From the NCBI RefSeq assembly GCF_007995215.1, contig NZ_VCDK01000003.1, positions 868,001 through 932,000 on the forward strand: a stretch of 64,000 nucleotides of DNA, read 5' to 3'. This document shows positions 45,107-53,753 of the stretch, in pieces; positions within the stretch are counted from its first letter, which is position 1, and each line of letters opens with the position of its first letter. A program made the translations under genes and the position numbers. The notes under the pieces are model-generated. The model saw nothing but the letters and a program-made list of their open reading frames with translations. It was not told the origin of the DNA and ran no database searches. Source of the stretch: Shimia ponticola. Its GTDB lineage: Bacteria; Pseudomonadota; Alphaproteobacteria; Rhodobacterales; Rhodobacteraceae.

Positions 45107-46081
45107 ATGAGCAGCATAAACCCGTCACGGCGTGAAAATCGCGCGTGGATGGACACCGCGTTAGTCGGCGGCCTTGTGGCCGTTGTCATCGTGGGGCTGG
45201 TCGCGCTCGCCCATACCACGAGCTGGACAGAAATCTGGGCGCAAATTCAAAAGCTGTCGTCAACATCGGTCGCGATCCTGCTTTTGCTATCGATTGCCAA
45301 TTACGGGATGCGGGCAGTGCGTTGGCATCTGTTCACGCGGCGTCTGGGTCTGCCCACAAGCCTTGCCGCGAACATGCGTCACTATCTGGGCGGGTTTGCG
45401 ATGTCGGTCACGCCGGGTCGTGTCGGCGAATTGATCCGTATTCGTTGGCTCTTGCGAGAAACGGATTGGGGCGTTGAGCGAACCGCGCCGCTTGCGCTGG
45501 TTGATCGTGCCGCTGATCTGGCTGCGATGGCGCTGATCCTTGGGCTCGCTCTGCTGCTGTCTGCCGGTGGCATGGCCTTTGCACTCCCATTTGCGGGCAT
45601 TGCGCTTGCGATCGCGATCCTAGCAACTCAGCCGAAACTTCTCAGCGCTTTGGTTACGCTGCTTTTCCGCGCAACCGGTATCTTCCCACGTCTGATGGGT
45701 CGCGTGCGCCGCGCAGCACGGTCGCTCAGGCTGTTCATGACGCCCAAGGTTCTGACCTTGGCAGGTGCCCTGTCGATGCTGGGATGGCTGGCGGAAGGTT
45801 ATGCTTTCTATCTGTTGCTCAACTGGATGGGTGCGCCTTTGCCGTTCTGGATGGCGGTCGCCGTCTTTACTTTCGCAACACTGGCCGGTGGACTGACCGG
45901 AGCGCCTGGCGGGCTGGGCGGAGCCGAAGCCGCCATGGTTGCTCTCTTGTCGCTCGAAGGTGTCCCGCTTGAGGTCTCGATCCCCGCGACCGCCATTATC
46001 CGTCTCACAACACTCTGGTTTGCCATTGCCATCGGGCTCGCTGCCTTCCCGATTGCAGAAAAATACGCACGAAGGACGTAA
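45107..46081 (+). CDS. LPG synthase TM-like / UPF0104 membrane protein, putative lipid flippase
   Basis: A 324-residue membrane protein with about eight hydrophobic segments. Family hallmarks of the lysylphosphatidylglycerol synthase transmembrane/UPF0104 group: NYGMRAVRWHLFTRRLG, GGFAMSVTPGRVGELIRI and GGLTGAPGGLGGAEAAMVALL. Related membrane parts flip lipids. The ATG at 45107 follows GAAGGA by six bases. The DprE1-like gene starts 5 bases after the stop, suggesting a shared job with a lipid-linked sugar. Confidence 0.82.
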   Translation: MSSINPSRRENRAWMDTALVGGLVAVVIVGLVALAHTTSWTEIWAQIQKLSSTSVAILLLLSIANYGMRAVRWHLFTRRLGLPTSLAANMRHYLGGFAMSVTPGRVGELIRIRWLLRETDWGVERTAPLALVDRAADLAAMALILGLALLLSAGGMAFALPFAGIALAIAILATQPKLLSALVTLLFRATGIFPRLMGRVRRAARSLRLFMTPKVLTLAGALSMLGWLAEGYAFYLLLNWMGAPLPFWMAVAVFTFATLAGGLTGAPGGLGGAEAAMVALLSLEGVPLEVSIPATAIIRLTTLWFAIAIGLAAFPIAEKYARRT

Positions 46082-46086
46082 TCCAC

Positions 46087-47388
46087 ATGACATGGCGTTC
46101 AGGCAGCTACACCGGCTGGGGCCGGGCTTTGGTTGCGGACGGGCCGATGGCACGGCCCGAAAGACTGTCGGCACTGCACAAGGTGGCCGGACAAGCACCC
46201 GCTATCGGCAATCGGCGCAGCTATGCAGATGCTTGCCTGAATGACGACGGGTCTGTCATCGACATGACCCGGCTCGACCGCATTATAGATTTCGATCCAA
46301 ACGCAGGAACCGTGACAGTCGAAGCGGGCGTGACACTGGGCGATCTCACGACGCTGCTGGCTCCACGTGGCTGGATGCCTGCGGTTCTTCCCGGTACGGG
46401 CCACGCCACGGTCGGCGGCGCAATTGCCATGGATGTGCATGGCAAAAACCACGTGTCGGTAGGCTCCTTTGGCCAACAGGTCCGATCACTGACGGTTCTG
46501 CGCAACGGCCAATCCGAGGTCGAGACCGCAGGATCAGACGAATTCCGCGCCAGCGTTGGTGGTCTCGGGCAGACGGGCATCATCACACAGGCAACGCTAA
46601 GCCTTGCGCCCTGCCCTGGTACAGGTGTGCGCGTACGAGAACGCCGGATGGACAGTTTTGACGAACACATCGCGCAACTTGAAGCATCGACATCGCCTTT
46701 TGTCGTCGGCTGGATTGATGCAACCGCGACGGGCGACGCCACCGGGCGCGGTATTATGGAAGAGGCCGAGTTGGTCGACCGCACACCGCCACCCGACAAA
46801 AAGGCCAAGTCAGTGCCGTTTGATGCGCCCCACGCAGCGCTATCTGGACCGGTGGTTCGCGCCTTCAATGCAGCCTACCTGCGCCGTGTCCCTGCCATGG
46901 GCCGCACCCGCATTCGCAGCATTGACGATTTTTTCTTCCCGCTCGACCGCATCGCGAACTGGAACCGCCTATATGGCAAGCGCGGGTTCCATCAGTTTCA
47001 GTGTGTTGTTCCGACAGCAGAGGCAGATGCTCTCAAGGATATGTTGGAATTCATCGGCACGTCCGGCCTCGCCTCGCCGCTTGTCGTTTTGAAGAAGCTG
47101 GGCGAAGGGCGCGGCGGCATGATGTCTTTCCCGATGGAAGGGTACACCCTGGCCGTCGATTTTCCGGCCCGGGCCAAGGCCGCCGATGTCATCAAACGCC
47201 TGAACCAGATGACCGCTGATGTTGGCGGACGTGTCTATCTGGCCAAAGATGCATTCCTTGAACCGGATCAAGTGGCATCGATGTATCCCGATCACGCGGC
47301 TTGGGCTAAGATTGCTGCCAAATCAGATCCTGAAGGTGCGCTGATGACCGCCCTCGTTCGACGCTTGAAACTGCGCGAGGTGGCGTGA
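46087..47388 (+). CDS. FAD-dependent oxidase, DprE1-like (decaprenylphosphoryl-ribose oxidase family)
   Basis: A 433-residue VAO-type flavoprotein resembling DprE1, which oxidises the 2'-hydroxyl of polyprenyl-phospho-D-ribose to the keto intermediate. The FAD domain has VEAGVTLGDLTTLL and LPGTGHATVGGAIAMDVHGK; the substrate domain has IDDFFFPLDRIANWNRLYGK and GFHQFQCVVP, strong DprE1 features. The next gene, an SDR, overlaps its stop (TGATG), exactly as DprE2 would be expected. Confidence 0.85.
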   Translation: MTWRSGSYTGWGRALVADGPMARPERLSALHKVAGQAPAIGNRRSYADACLNDDGSVIDMTRLDRIIDFDPNAGTVTVEAGVTLGDLTTLLAPRGWMPAVLPGTGHATVGGAIAMDVHGKNHVSVGSFGQQVRSLTVLRNGQSEVETAGSDEFRASVGGLGQTGIITQATLSLAPCPGTGVRVRERRMDSFDEHIAQLEASTSPFVVGWIDATATGDATGRGIMEEAELVDRTPPPDKKAKSVPFDAPHAALSGPVVRAFNAAYLRRVPAMGRTRIRSIDDFFFPLDRIANWNRLYGKRGFHQFQCVVPTAEADALKDMLEFIGTSGLASPLVVLKKLGEGRGGMMSFPMEGYTLAVDFPARAKAADVIKRLNQMTADVGGRVYLAKDAFLEPDQVASMYPDHAAWAKIAAKSDPEGALMTALVRRLKLREVA

Positions 47389-48125
47389 TGCAGCAAACTT
47401 GGCTCATTCTTGGCGCAACGTCGTCCATGGCACGCGCCTTTATCCGCAAGCTGGCGCATCAGGGCGACGGGATCATCCTTGCCGGTCGTGACACCGATGA
47501 TATGGCCGCCACCGCCCGCGACGCCCGTGTACGCGGCGCGCGGCTGGCGGAGGTGATGCGCTTTGACGCGCGGGACGCCGACACTTTTGCGCCTCTGATC
47601 GACCGCATGGCCCGCGAAGAAGGCACACTCAACGCGGCTGTCTTTGTCGGCTCCATGCCGCCACAGTCAGATCTTGATGCCGCACCAGACGGCATCGACG
47701 GCGTCATCCGTGACAGTTTCACGGGTCCGTCCCATGTGCTTCATCTTCTGGCGGCAGAGTTGGAACAGCGTGGCAGCGGGACCATCGTGGGTGTGGGCTC
47801 AGTGGCTGGCGACCGGGGACGCGTCGGAAACTATGTCTACGGCGCGGCCAAGGCTGGCTTTCACACCTATCTCAGTGGTCTGCGCAACCGCCTGACCCGC
47901 GCAGGCGGGCATGTGGTCACGGTCAAACCCGGCTTTGTGGACACTGCGATGACCTGGGATGTCGAAGGCATGTTTCTTGTCGCGCCGCCCGAAAAGGTGG
48001 CCGATGACATTCTGCGCGCCGTCGAGAAACGCAAGAACATCATCTACACACCCGGTTTTTGGCGGCTGATCATGACGATCATCCGTTTGGTGCCAGAGCC
48101 GATTTTCAAGAAATTGTCGATCTAG
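47388..48125 (+). CDS. Short-chain dehydrogenase/reductase, DprE2-like
   Basis: A 245-residue NAD(P)H-dependent reductase: ILGATSSMARAFIRKLA is the nucleotide loop, VGSVAGDRG supplies the catalytic serine and YVYGAAKAG the YxxxK pair. The C-terminus (KNIIYTPGFWRLIMTIIRLV) is hydrophobic, as in DprE2-type enzymes that act on polyprenyl substrates at the membrane. Paired with the DprE1-like gene it should complete epimerisation of ribose to arabinose. Confidence 0.83.
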   Translation: MQQTWLILGATSSMARAFIRKLAHQGDGIILAGRDTDDMAATARDARVRGARLAEVMRFDARDADTFAPLIDRMAREEGTLNAAVFVGSMPPQSDLDAAPDGIDGVIRDSFTGPSHVLHLLAAELEQRGSGTIVGVGSVAGDRGRVGNYVYGAAKAGFHTYLSGLRNRLTRAGGHVVTVKPGFVDTAMTWDVEGMFLVAPPEKVADDILRAVEKRKNIIYTPGFWRLIMTIIRLVPEPIFKKLSI

Positions 48126-49342
48126 CCTAGCCCAAACCACTGCGCCCAAAGGCCAGCGGCATAGAACATCAGCGAAAGCGTGATCATCAGGATGCCGATC
48201 CCGGTCTTGTCCCGCATGGCAAAGACGATGGGATCGTAATCCTGTTTGCCCCGGTAGCCCAAAACGACCATGCGAACCATCCAGATCGCCATCGGCACCA
48301 TGGCCAGCCACAAGATCCAACGCGTGGGATAAAGGATGAGAGCCTGTTCACTGAAGGTGTAAAGGCCAAAGACCAGCAAAGCCCCAAAGATACCCAAGCC
48401 CGCGACATTCAACAGGTCGCCCCTGTCGGTCCGGCCATAACCGCGCCCCGGCAAACGCTCATCAGACGTGGCGAGTGTCAGTTCGGTCAGGCGTTTGACG
48501 CATCCCAAAGTGATAAAGATCGGGAAGATGAAGATCAGCATCATAGCCGAGGCTTCGACCTGGCTTGCCGCCGCACCTGCCACAACGCGGATAGTATAGA
48601 GCGCCGCCAGCGTCGCGATATCGACCCACCGCATCCGCTTGAGTTTGAGCGAATACGCCAACGACACAATCATATAAAGGCAAACAACGGCAAAGAAGGC
48701 CGCGCCAAGGACCGTGCCCACCGCCAGAGCTACTGCAATCAAGATAAGGCATGTCGCCATCCCGACGCCCAACGGAACGGTTCCAGCGGCAAAGGGCCGT
48801 TTGCACTTGGTCGGGTGCAGGCGGTCAGCTTCGAGATCCAGAAGATCGTTGACGATATAAATGGCACTTGCCGCCGCAGAGAAAGCAATGATCCCCAAAA
48901 TGACCAACGACAGCGTGGCCAGTGTGAAGTCATGTGCCGCGATCATCGGCAGGATCAGCAGGATATTCTTGACCCACTGATGCGGGCGCAGCGCTTTGAT
49001 CAGATCGCGCGCCTTCCAAGACATCCTCATTGGCTTCGTAGACGTTGCGGCGTCGCTGACGGTCAGTCCATGCTGATTTGCAAAGCGGTGAAGCCACTCT
49101 TTGGGCATATCCGAAGATACTGATGCACCCGTGGAACGAATATCCGCCAAGTGATCAGACTGAACGGGAATCAAATCGGTGCGCAGATCGACATGCGCCC
49201 CAATACGCTGGGTCAGCCCGCGTCGCCCGCCTGCCAAGGCGCGTAAGGTGGCGATCGGAGCCTGCCCCAGCCCCGCCCAAATCGTCTCTTGGGTCAGGTT
49301 GGTCCGGATCAACGATTGGGCGTCGACGGACTTGTCAGCCAT
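48122..49342 (-). CDS. UbiA family prenyltransferase (polyprenyl-phosphate phosphoribosyltransferase-like) with vestigial HAD domain
   Basis: A 406-residue protein. From about residue 112 it is an integral-membrane UbiA enzyme like the DPPR synthase that moves phosphoribose from PRPP to polyprenyl phosphate: ALRPHQWVKNILLILPM, then the metal site NDLLDLEADRLHP. The N-terminal 100 residues look like the start of a HAD phosphatase (SVDAQSLIRTN in place of VDxDGTLxxTD), but the second aspartate is lost and the domain is short. The enzyme is convergent with the SDR and overlaps the transglycosylase by 8 bases. Confidence 0.8.
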   Translation of the reverse strand: MADKSVDAQSLIRTNLTQETIWAGLGQAPIATLRALAGGRRGLTQRIGAHVDLRTDLIPVQSDHLADIRSTGASVSSDMPKEWLHRFANQHGLTVSDAATSTKPMRMSWKARDLIKALRPHQWVKNILLILPMIAAHDFTLATLSLVILGIIAFSAAASAIYIVNDLLDLEADRLHPTKCKRPFAAGTVPLGVGMATCLILIAVALAVGTVLGAAFFAVVCLYMIVSLAYSLKLKRMRWVDIATLAALYTIRVVAGAAASQVEASAMMLIFIFPIFITLGCVKRLTELTLATSDERLPGRGYGRTDRGDLLNVAGLGIFGALLVFGLYTFSEQALILYPTRWILWLAMVPMAIWMVRMVVLGYRGKQDYDPIVFAMRDKTGIGILMITLSLMFYAAGLWAQWFGLG

Positions 49343-50162
49343 CTTGCGCCACCGCGAAAACGCACCCATCCGTCACTAGGTCAGGTGGCGTCTGGCAAAG
49401 GCCCCGCGCGATGCGCCAAGCCGCCATGACCTTTGGCACATAGGCACGCGTTTCCGCAAAGGGCGGAACGCCGCCGTGGGTGGCCACCGCTGTGGGTCCG
49501 GCATTGTAAGCGGCCAGAGCCAGCAGCGGGTCCTGATCATAGGTCTGCATCAAGTCGCTCAGGAGCGCGATGCCACCCTGAATGTTCTGGGCGGGGTCAA
49601 AGCTGTCCGAGACATCATATGCGCGCGCCGTGTCCGGCATCAGCTGCATTAACCCCTGGGCACCTGCCCTGCTTTCGGCATTTGGATCCCCGGCGCTTTC
49701 GACCGCAATAACGGCCAGCGCGAATGCAGGAGAGATGTTTTTGCCGATAGTCCCGGCCAAAAGATCACGCCCATAGGTGCGCGCTGTGGACTGAAGCGTT
49801 TGCAGGCGCGGCTCCGGCACTTGGCCGACCTTCGCTGCAATGAGATCCGTCGCCTGGACGGCACGGGACGCATCTGCCGTGCCTTTGGCATTCAACTCTG
49901 CCCAGAACCAACCAAAGGGCAATGGCGCAGTGGGCGCGGCCAAGGCGACCTGCGTCGCTGCACCGGACTGTGGAGCCACGGGGGCCTGCTGCACCTGTGG
50001 CGTGATCTGAACGGTAATGCGCCGCTGGGCATTCGCAGCCGGCGGCTTCACGCGCTTGAACGTAAAATCAGGAAAAGGCGCAGGCCCATCATCCGCCTCC
50101 GCAGAAAGCGGCACAGCCAAAACCAAGGCGCACAATGCGGCCTTAAGAGTATTCGTCACCAT
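49335..50162 (-). CDS. Lytic transglycosylase, SLT family
   Basis: A 275-residue periplasmic enzyme that cleaves peptidoglycan. The signal peptide ends near PLSAEA, and the SLT domain has FALAVIAVESAGDP with the catalytic glutamate, GAQGLMQLMPDTA and LALAAYNAGPTAV. The ATG at 50160-50162 matches the signal peptide; the frame is open 40 codons upstream. It may open the wall for the neighbouring pilus, by location only. Confidence 0.92.
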   Translation of the reverse strand: MVTNTLKAALCALVLAVPLSAEADDGPAPFPDFTFKRVKPPAANAQRRITVQITPQVQQAPVAPQSGAATQVALAAPTAPLPFGWFWAELNAKGTADASRAVQATDLIAAKVGQVPEPRLQTLQSTARTYGRDLLAGTIGKNISPAFALAVIAVESAGDPNAESRAGAQGLMQLMPDTARAYDVSDSFDPAQNIQGGIALLSDLMQTYDQDPLLALAAYNAGPTAVATHGGVPPFAETRAYVPKVMAAWRIARGLCQTPPDLVTDGCVFAVAQDG

Positions 50163-50515
50163 AGTTCTGAGGTCCTGCTCTGCCTCATGTTTTCTCGCAC
50201 AATACAGAAACACCCATCTTCGCGCCAGTCGGGCGTGTATTTTGCCCCTAATTCGAAGCCAACCGCGCCCAATTTTGGGCAATTTCTAAGGAAAACACAG
50301 AGCTTCAAAAAATAAAAACACTGTAAAACAGCATCTTACATAAAAACTCGCGGCTTTCTCAATAAACCCTGAAATTGAAAAAATGCTGCCCCATTCGCGC
50401 CCCAATCCGGGGTGCATATAGCCTCATACCAAGTCGGGGACAGGGCAACAGAGAGGCCGCCCTGGATGAGCCGACAAGGTTGACACAGAGCGAAACCCTA
50501 CTGAGGACTAACACA
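50163..50515. other. AT-rich intergenic and leader region before the pilin gene
   Basis: About 353 bases with no convincing gene. It is distinctly more A+T-rich than the surroundings, with A-runs near 50308-50345. A 7-bp hairpin GCGCCCC/GGGGTGC (50397-50403 with 50409-50415) lies 100 bases before the pilin. It should hold the transglycosylase and pilin promoters. I could not assign them. Confidence 0.5.
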
Positions 50516-50722
50516 ATGATGAACTTTCTGAACAAATTCCGCAAAGACGAAGACGGCGCAGTGACTGTTGACTGGGTCGTGCTGACCGCAGCGATCGTTG
50601 GCCTGGGCATTGCCATCCTGGCGACCGTCACCGACGGTGTGGAAGACCTGGCATCCGAAATCGACACCGAACTGTCGGCAGGCGACATCAACGCCCTGAC
50701 GTTCGAGAACTACTCGGGCTAA
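50516..50722 (+). CDS. flp: Flp-type pilin 1
   Basis: A 68-residue Flp prepilin: short basic leader MMNFLNKFRKDEDG, then AVTVDWVVLTAAIVGLGIAI, the hydrophobic pilin helix. Prepilin peptidase should cut after Gly14. The residue at +5 of the mature protein is Asp where most Flp pilins have Glu. GAGGACTAACACA precedes the ATG. A strong terminator follows, as expected for a highly expressed major pilin. Confidence 0.93.
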   Translation: MMNFLNKFRKDEDGAVTVDWVVLTAAIVGLGIAILATVTDGVEDLASEIDTELSAGDINALTFENYSG

Positions 50723-50760
50723 TAGCCTGACGATCTGACAAAAGTCAGAACGATCAAGGA

Positions 50761-50792
50761 GGCCGTGCTCCGCAAACGAGCACGGCCTTTTT
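50761..50792 (+). terminator. Intrinsic terminator after the first pilin gene
   Basis: GGCCGTGCTC and GAGCACGGCC (50761-50770, 50778-50787) form a perfect 10-bp stem with loop CGCAAAC followed by TTTTT. It separates the abundant pilin transcript from the rest of the locus, with read-through or a second promoter needed for the downstream genes. Confidence 0.92.
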
Positions 50793-50823
50793 GCACTCAG
50801 ATTATCAATTACCGGTGTTCCTG

Positions 50824-51048
50824 ATGCGATTGGCTGCTTGGTCCAGAATTATAAACTTCGTAAGCAACGAAGACGGAGCGACGACAGTTGACTGGGTCGT
50901 CCTGACAGCCGCAGCGATGCTTGGCTGTTTTGCTGTGACACTGGTTCTGGACGACGGAACGCGCAACATCGGGGATAATGTCAGCGACAACCTCGACTTG
51001 GTCGCAGAACACGTCGTCGACGGCTCGACCGACGGGCTGAGCAAGTGA
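50824..51048 (+). CDS. Flp-type pilin 2 / pilin-like protein
   Basis: A 74-residue pilin-like protein with the same cleavage region as pilin 1: NEDG, then ATTVDWVVLTAAAMLGCFAV. The first 11 residues after cleavage are nearly those of pilin 1; the acidic C-terminus is different and longer. A minor pilin is likely. The start is uncertain (ATG 50824, GTG 50815, or TTG 50791) and the ribosome site is weak. Confidence 0.82.
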   Translation: MRLAAWSRIINFVSNEDGATTVDWVVLTAAAMLGCFAVTLVLDDGTRNIGDNVSDNLDLVAEHVVDGSTDGLSK

Positions 51049-51266
51049 CGTGCTGAGCAAGTAAAGACGCCTGCGTCGCGGGTGTCTAGGCAAGGTCACC
51101 GTCTGCATCGACGGGACTGGCGCGATCAGCCTGCATCGGTTTGAGACAACGTCTCCCAAAGTGTCACCGAAAGCTCCAAGAACTTCCACGCTTTCGCCTG
51201 ATTCAGCCGACATGATGAAACCAACGCGGTCTCGGGTGGCGAGACTGCCTAACTTAGGGGTGCAAC

Positions 51267-52106
51267 ATGCGCGCTGTTTTTGGTCTTGTCCTTGTTTTGG
51301 GCATCGTGCTTGCCGGTGGGGCGGCGTATCTCGCCAGCACTTATATTGATGGTTACGAACGCAAGCTCGCCAATCAACAATCTCAGACAATCCCTTTGGC
51401 CAACGTCGTGGTGGCGAAAAAGCCGCTGCGCTACGGTCAGCCAATCACGCCAGATGACGTGGAATTTGCCCGTTTCCCGGAAGAACATCTTCCCAAGGGC
51501 GTTTTCCAGACACCAGATGAATTCTTTCCCAAAGGTCCTGACGTGCCGCGCATTGTCTTGCGTCCGATGGAGGCCAAGGAAGCCGTTTTGGCGGTCAAGG
51601 TCACTGAACCAGGAGAAGATGCAGGGCTAACGTCCAGACTTGAGCGCGGGATGCGTGCCTTCACCATCCGCGTGGACGTGTCCTCCGGTGTGTCAGGCTT
51701 TTTGCGTCCGGGCGACCGGGTCGACGTGTTCTGGTCCGGCCCTGCCCCCGGTGCAGGTGGACGTAATGACATCACCAAGCTGATCCTGACGAACCTCGAA
51801 CTGATCGCGGTTGACCAGCAAGCCGACGTCGACACTAAGCAAAACATCATTGCCCGGACAGTAACCGTCCAGGTCACGCCGCAAAACGTCGCCGCACTCG
51901 CGCAGGCACAAAACTCGGGTCGTCTGACGCTGGCGCTGGTCGGAGCCGAAGATGACACCGTGGCCGAAGCAACCGACGTGGACCAGAATTCACTTCTGGG
52001 TGTGGTCGAAGAGCAAATCGTCGAAGCGCCGCGCCAAGAGATCTGCACCATTCGCACCCGACGTGGTGCCGAGGTGGTCGAAATCCCGATCCCCTGCACA
52101 AATTGA
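51267..52106 (+). CDS. cpaB: Tad pilus assembly protein CpaB/RcpC
   Basis: A 279-residue periplasmic protein with one N-terminal membrane anchor (GLVLVLGIVLAGGAAYLAS) and a SAF domain (NVVVAKKPLRYGQPITPDDV) followed by the RcpC domain (FTIRVDVSSGVSGFLRPGDR). It stabilises the secretin and may bind peptidoglycan. The 218 bases upstream hold no gene; a small stem at 51065-51087 could end the pilin 2 transcript. Confidence 0.93.
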   Translation: MRAVFGLVLVLGIVLAGGAAYLASTYIDGYERKLANQQSQTIPLANVVVAKKPLRYGQPITPDDVEFARFPEEHLPKGVFQTPDEFFPKGPDVPRIVLRPMEAKEAVLAVKVTEPGEDAGLTSRLERGMRAFTIRVDVSSGVSGFLRPGDRVDVFWSGPAPGAGGRNDITKLILTNLELIAVDQQADVDTKQNIIARTVTVQVTPQNVAALAQAQNSGRLTLALVGAEDDTVAEATDVDQNSLLGVVEEQIVEAPRQEICTIRTRRGAEVVEIPIPCTN

Positions 52107-52129
52107 GCAAATCAAAATCCAATTTGACT

Positions 52130-52159
52130 GCGCGTCCGGCATGGCTTTGCCGGGCGCGC
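52130..52159 (+). terminator. Strong hairpin between cpaB and cpaC
   Basis: A 12-bp stem (52130-52141 with 52148-52159, one G-T pair) over TGGCTT, containing CCGGCA/TGCCGG, followed by GATTCATTTTG. It could reduce transcription into cpaC or protect the cpaB message end. The T-run is interrupted. Confidence 0.5.
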
Positions 52160-52307
52160 GATTCATTTTGTGGCGTTCGGCACGCACCTCGACATGAGGT
52201 TATGCCGATAAGCGCATGAAACTTGATCGAAAACACAAAATCGGTCATGGTGAGCGAAAGTTTGGGCGAAAGATCCGAACAAGAGGCGTGATCGAAAGGC
52301 AGGTCAC

Positions 52308-53735
52308 ATGAAAACGAAGAAGCTTTTTGGCGCCGCCCTGCTGGGGCTGGCACTTTCCTTTATGGGGTCTGTCGCCCCCATTCAGGCTGAAACCTTGCGC
52401 GTGATGCGCGGGGCTCCATCGTCTTCCTTGAATGTTCCGATGAACCGGGCTGTCGTGGTCGAAAGCGATGTGCCCTTCGCGGAACTGTCGATTGCCAATC
52501 CAGCCATCGCAGACATCTCGACCCTGTCTGACCGCACGATCTACGTGCTTGGCAAGGCACCGGGGCGGACGTCGCTGACGTTGCTGGGCGCTGACGGACG
52601 CCTGATTACAAATGTCGAGGTGCGCGTCGCCCCTGATATTTCGGAGTTCAAGGAACGGCTACGCCAGATCTTGCCCAATGAAACGATCGAGGTCCGCACG
52701 GCGAATGACGGCATCGTATTGTCGGGGACGGTCAGCAGCATCGTCCGCATGGACCGCGCCCTTGATTTGGCACAACGCTATGCGCCTGACCGCGTCTCGA
52801 ACCTTATGGTCGTGGGCGGCAATCATCAGGTCATGCTCAAAGTTCGCTTCGCGGAAATGCAGCGTTCCGTGTCGAAATCCCTACAAAGCGGGCTTGTGGC
52901 CCAAAACGGCAACGGATCGATCAGCACGAGTGGCCAAGGCAGCATTCGCGCCGACGGGGCTGCTGCGACGACCTCTGACTTTGGTCCCCTGACCGGCGTC
53001 CTGGCTCCGGCTGGTGACTCCTTCGGAGCCAGCCTGTTTGGCTTTGACATTGATTCCTTGCGTGTCGACATCCTGCTCGAAGCGCTTGAAACCAAAGGTG
53101 TTGTTCGCACTCTTGCCGAACCCAACCTGACAGCGCTGAGCGGCAATCCCGCACGTTTCCTGGCCGGTGGTGAATACCCGGTCCCGATTGCGGGCGGCGA
53201 CAACACGATCACCGTTGAATATAAACCGTTCGGGATCGAACTGATCTTTACGCCGACGGTTGTCGATGGCGACGTGATCAACCTTGATCTCAAAGCCTCC
53301 GTCAGCTCCATCGATCCTGCCAACGGCATCACGACCGGGGGCATTACAGTCAGCGCGTTCTCAACCCGTGAGACGTCGACCACGGTTGAAATGCGTGACG
53401 GCGAGAGTTTCGCGATTGCAGGGCTTCTGGAAGAGGATTTCTCGGACACCAATTCGCAGGTGCCATGGCTGGGCGATGTGCCCGTTCTTGGGACCCTGTT
53501 CCGGTCGACATCCTTCCAGCGCGATCAATCCGAGCTCGTCATCATCGTCACACCGCATCTTGTTACTCCCACACGAGGCGAGGCGTTGGCCCTTCCGACG
53601 GATCGGGTCAAACTGCCAAGCGAACGTGATCTCTTTCTTTTTGGTCGCGTTGCGGGCAAAACTCCTGCCAAGGGACCTGCCGCCGAAGTTGCCCAACAGG
53701 ACTTCAGTGGATCATACGGATACGTGTTGGACTAA
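52308..53735 (+). CDS. cpaC: Tad pilus secretin CpaC/RcpA
   Basis: Outer-membrane secretin of the Tad apparatus, 475 residues. The signal peptide ends near PIQAE, the N-terminal pilus/BON-like domain has VPMNRAVVVESDVPFAELSI, and the secretin domain has VDILLEALETKGVVRTLAEP, NPARFLAGGEYPVPI, MRDGESFAIAGLL and VPWLGDVPVLGTLFRS. Length and order are normal for RcpA/CpaC. Confidence 0.95.
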   Translation: MKTKKLFGAALLGLALSFMGSVAPIQAETLRVMRGAPSSSLNVPMNRAVVVESDVPFAELSIANPAIADISTLSDRTIYVLGKAPGRTSLTLLGADGRLITNVEVRVAPDISEFKERLRQILPNETIEVRTANDGIVLSGTVSSIVRMDRALDLAQRYAPDRVSNLMVVGGNHQVMLKVRFAEMQRSVSKSLQSGLVAQNGNGSISTSGQGSIRADGAAATTSDFGPLTGVLAPAGDSFGASLFGFDIDSLRVDILLEALETKGVVRTLAEPNLTALSGNPARFLAGGEYPVPIAGGDNTITVEYKPFGIELIFTPTVVDGDVINLDLKASVSSIDPANGITTGGITVSAFSTRETSTTVEMRDGESFAIAGLLEEDFSDTNSQVPWLGDVPVLGTLFRSTSFQRDQSELVIIVTPHLVTPTRGEALALPTDRVKLPSERDLFLFGRVAGKTPAKGPAAEVAQQDFSGSYGYVLD

Positions 53736-53753
53736 GGAAAGCCGCGAAACCGG

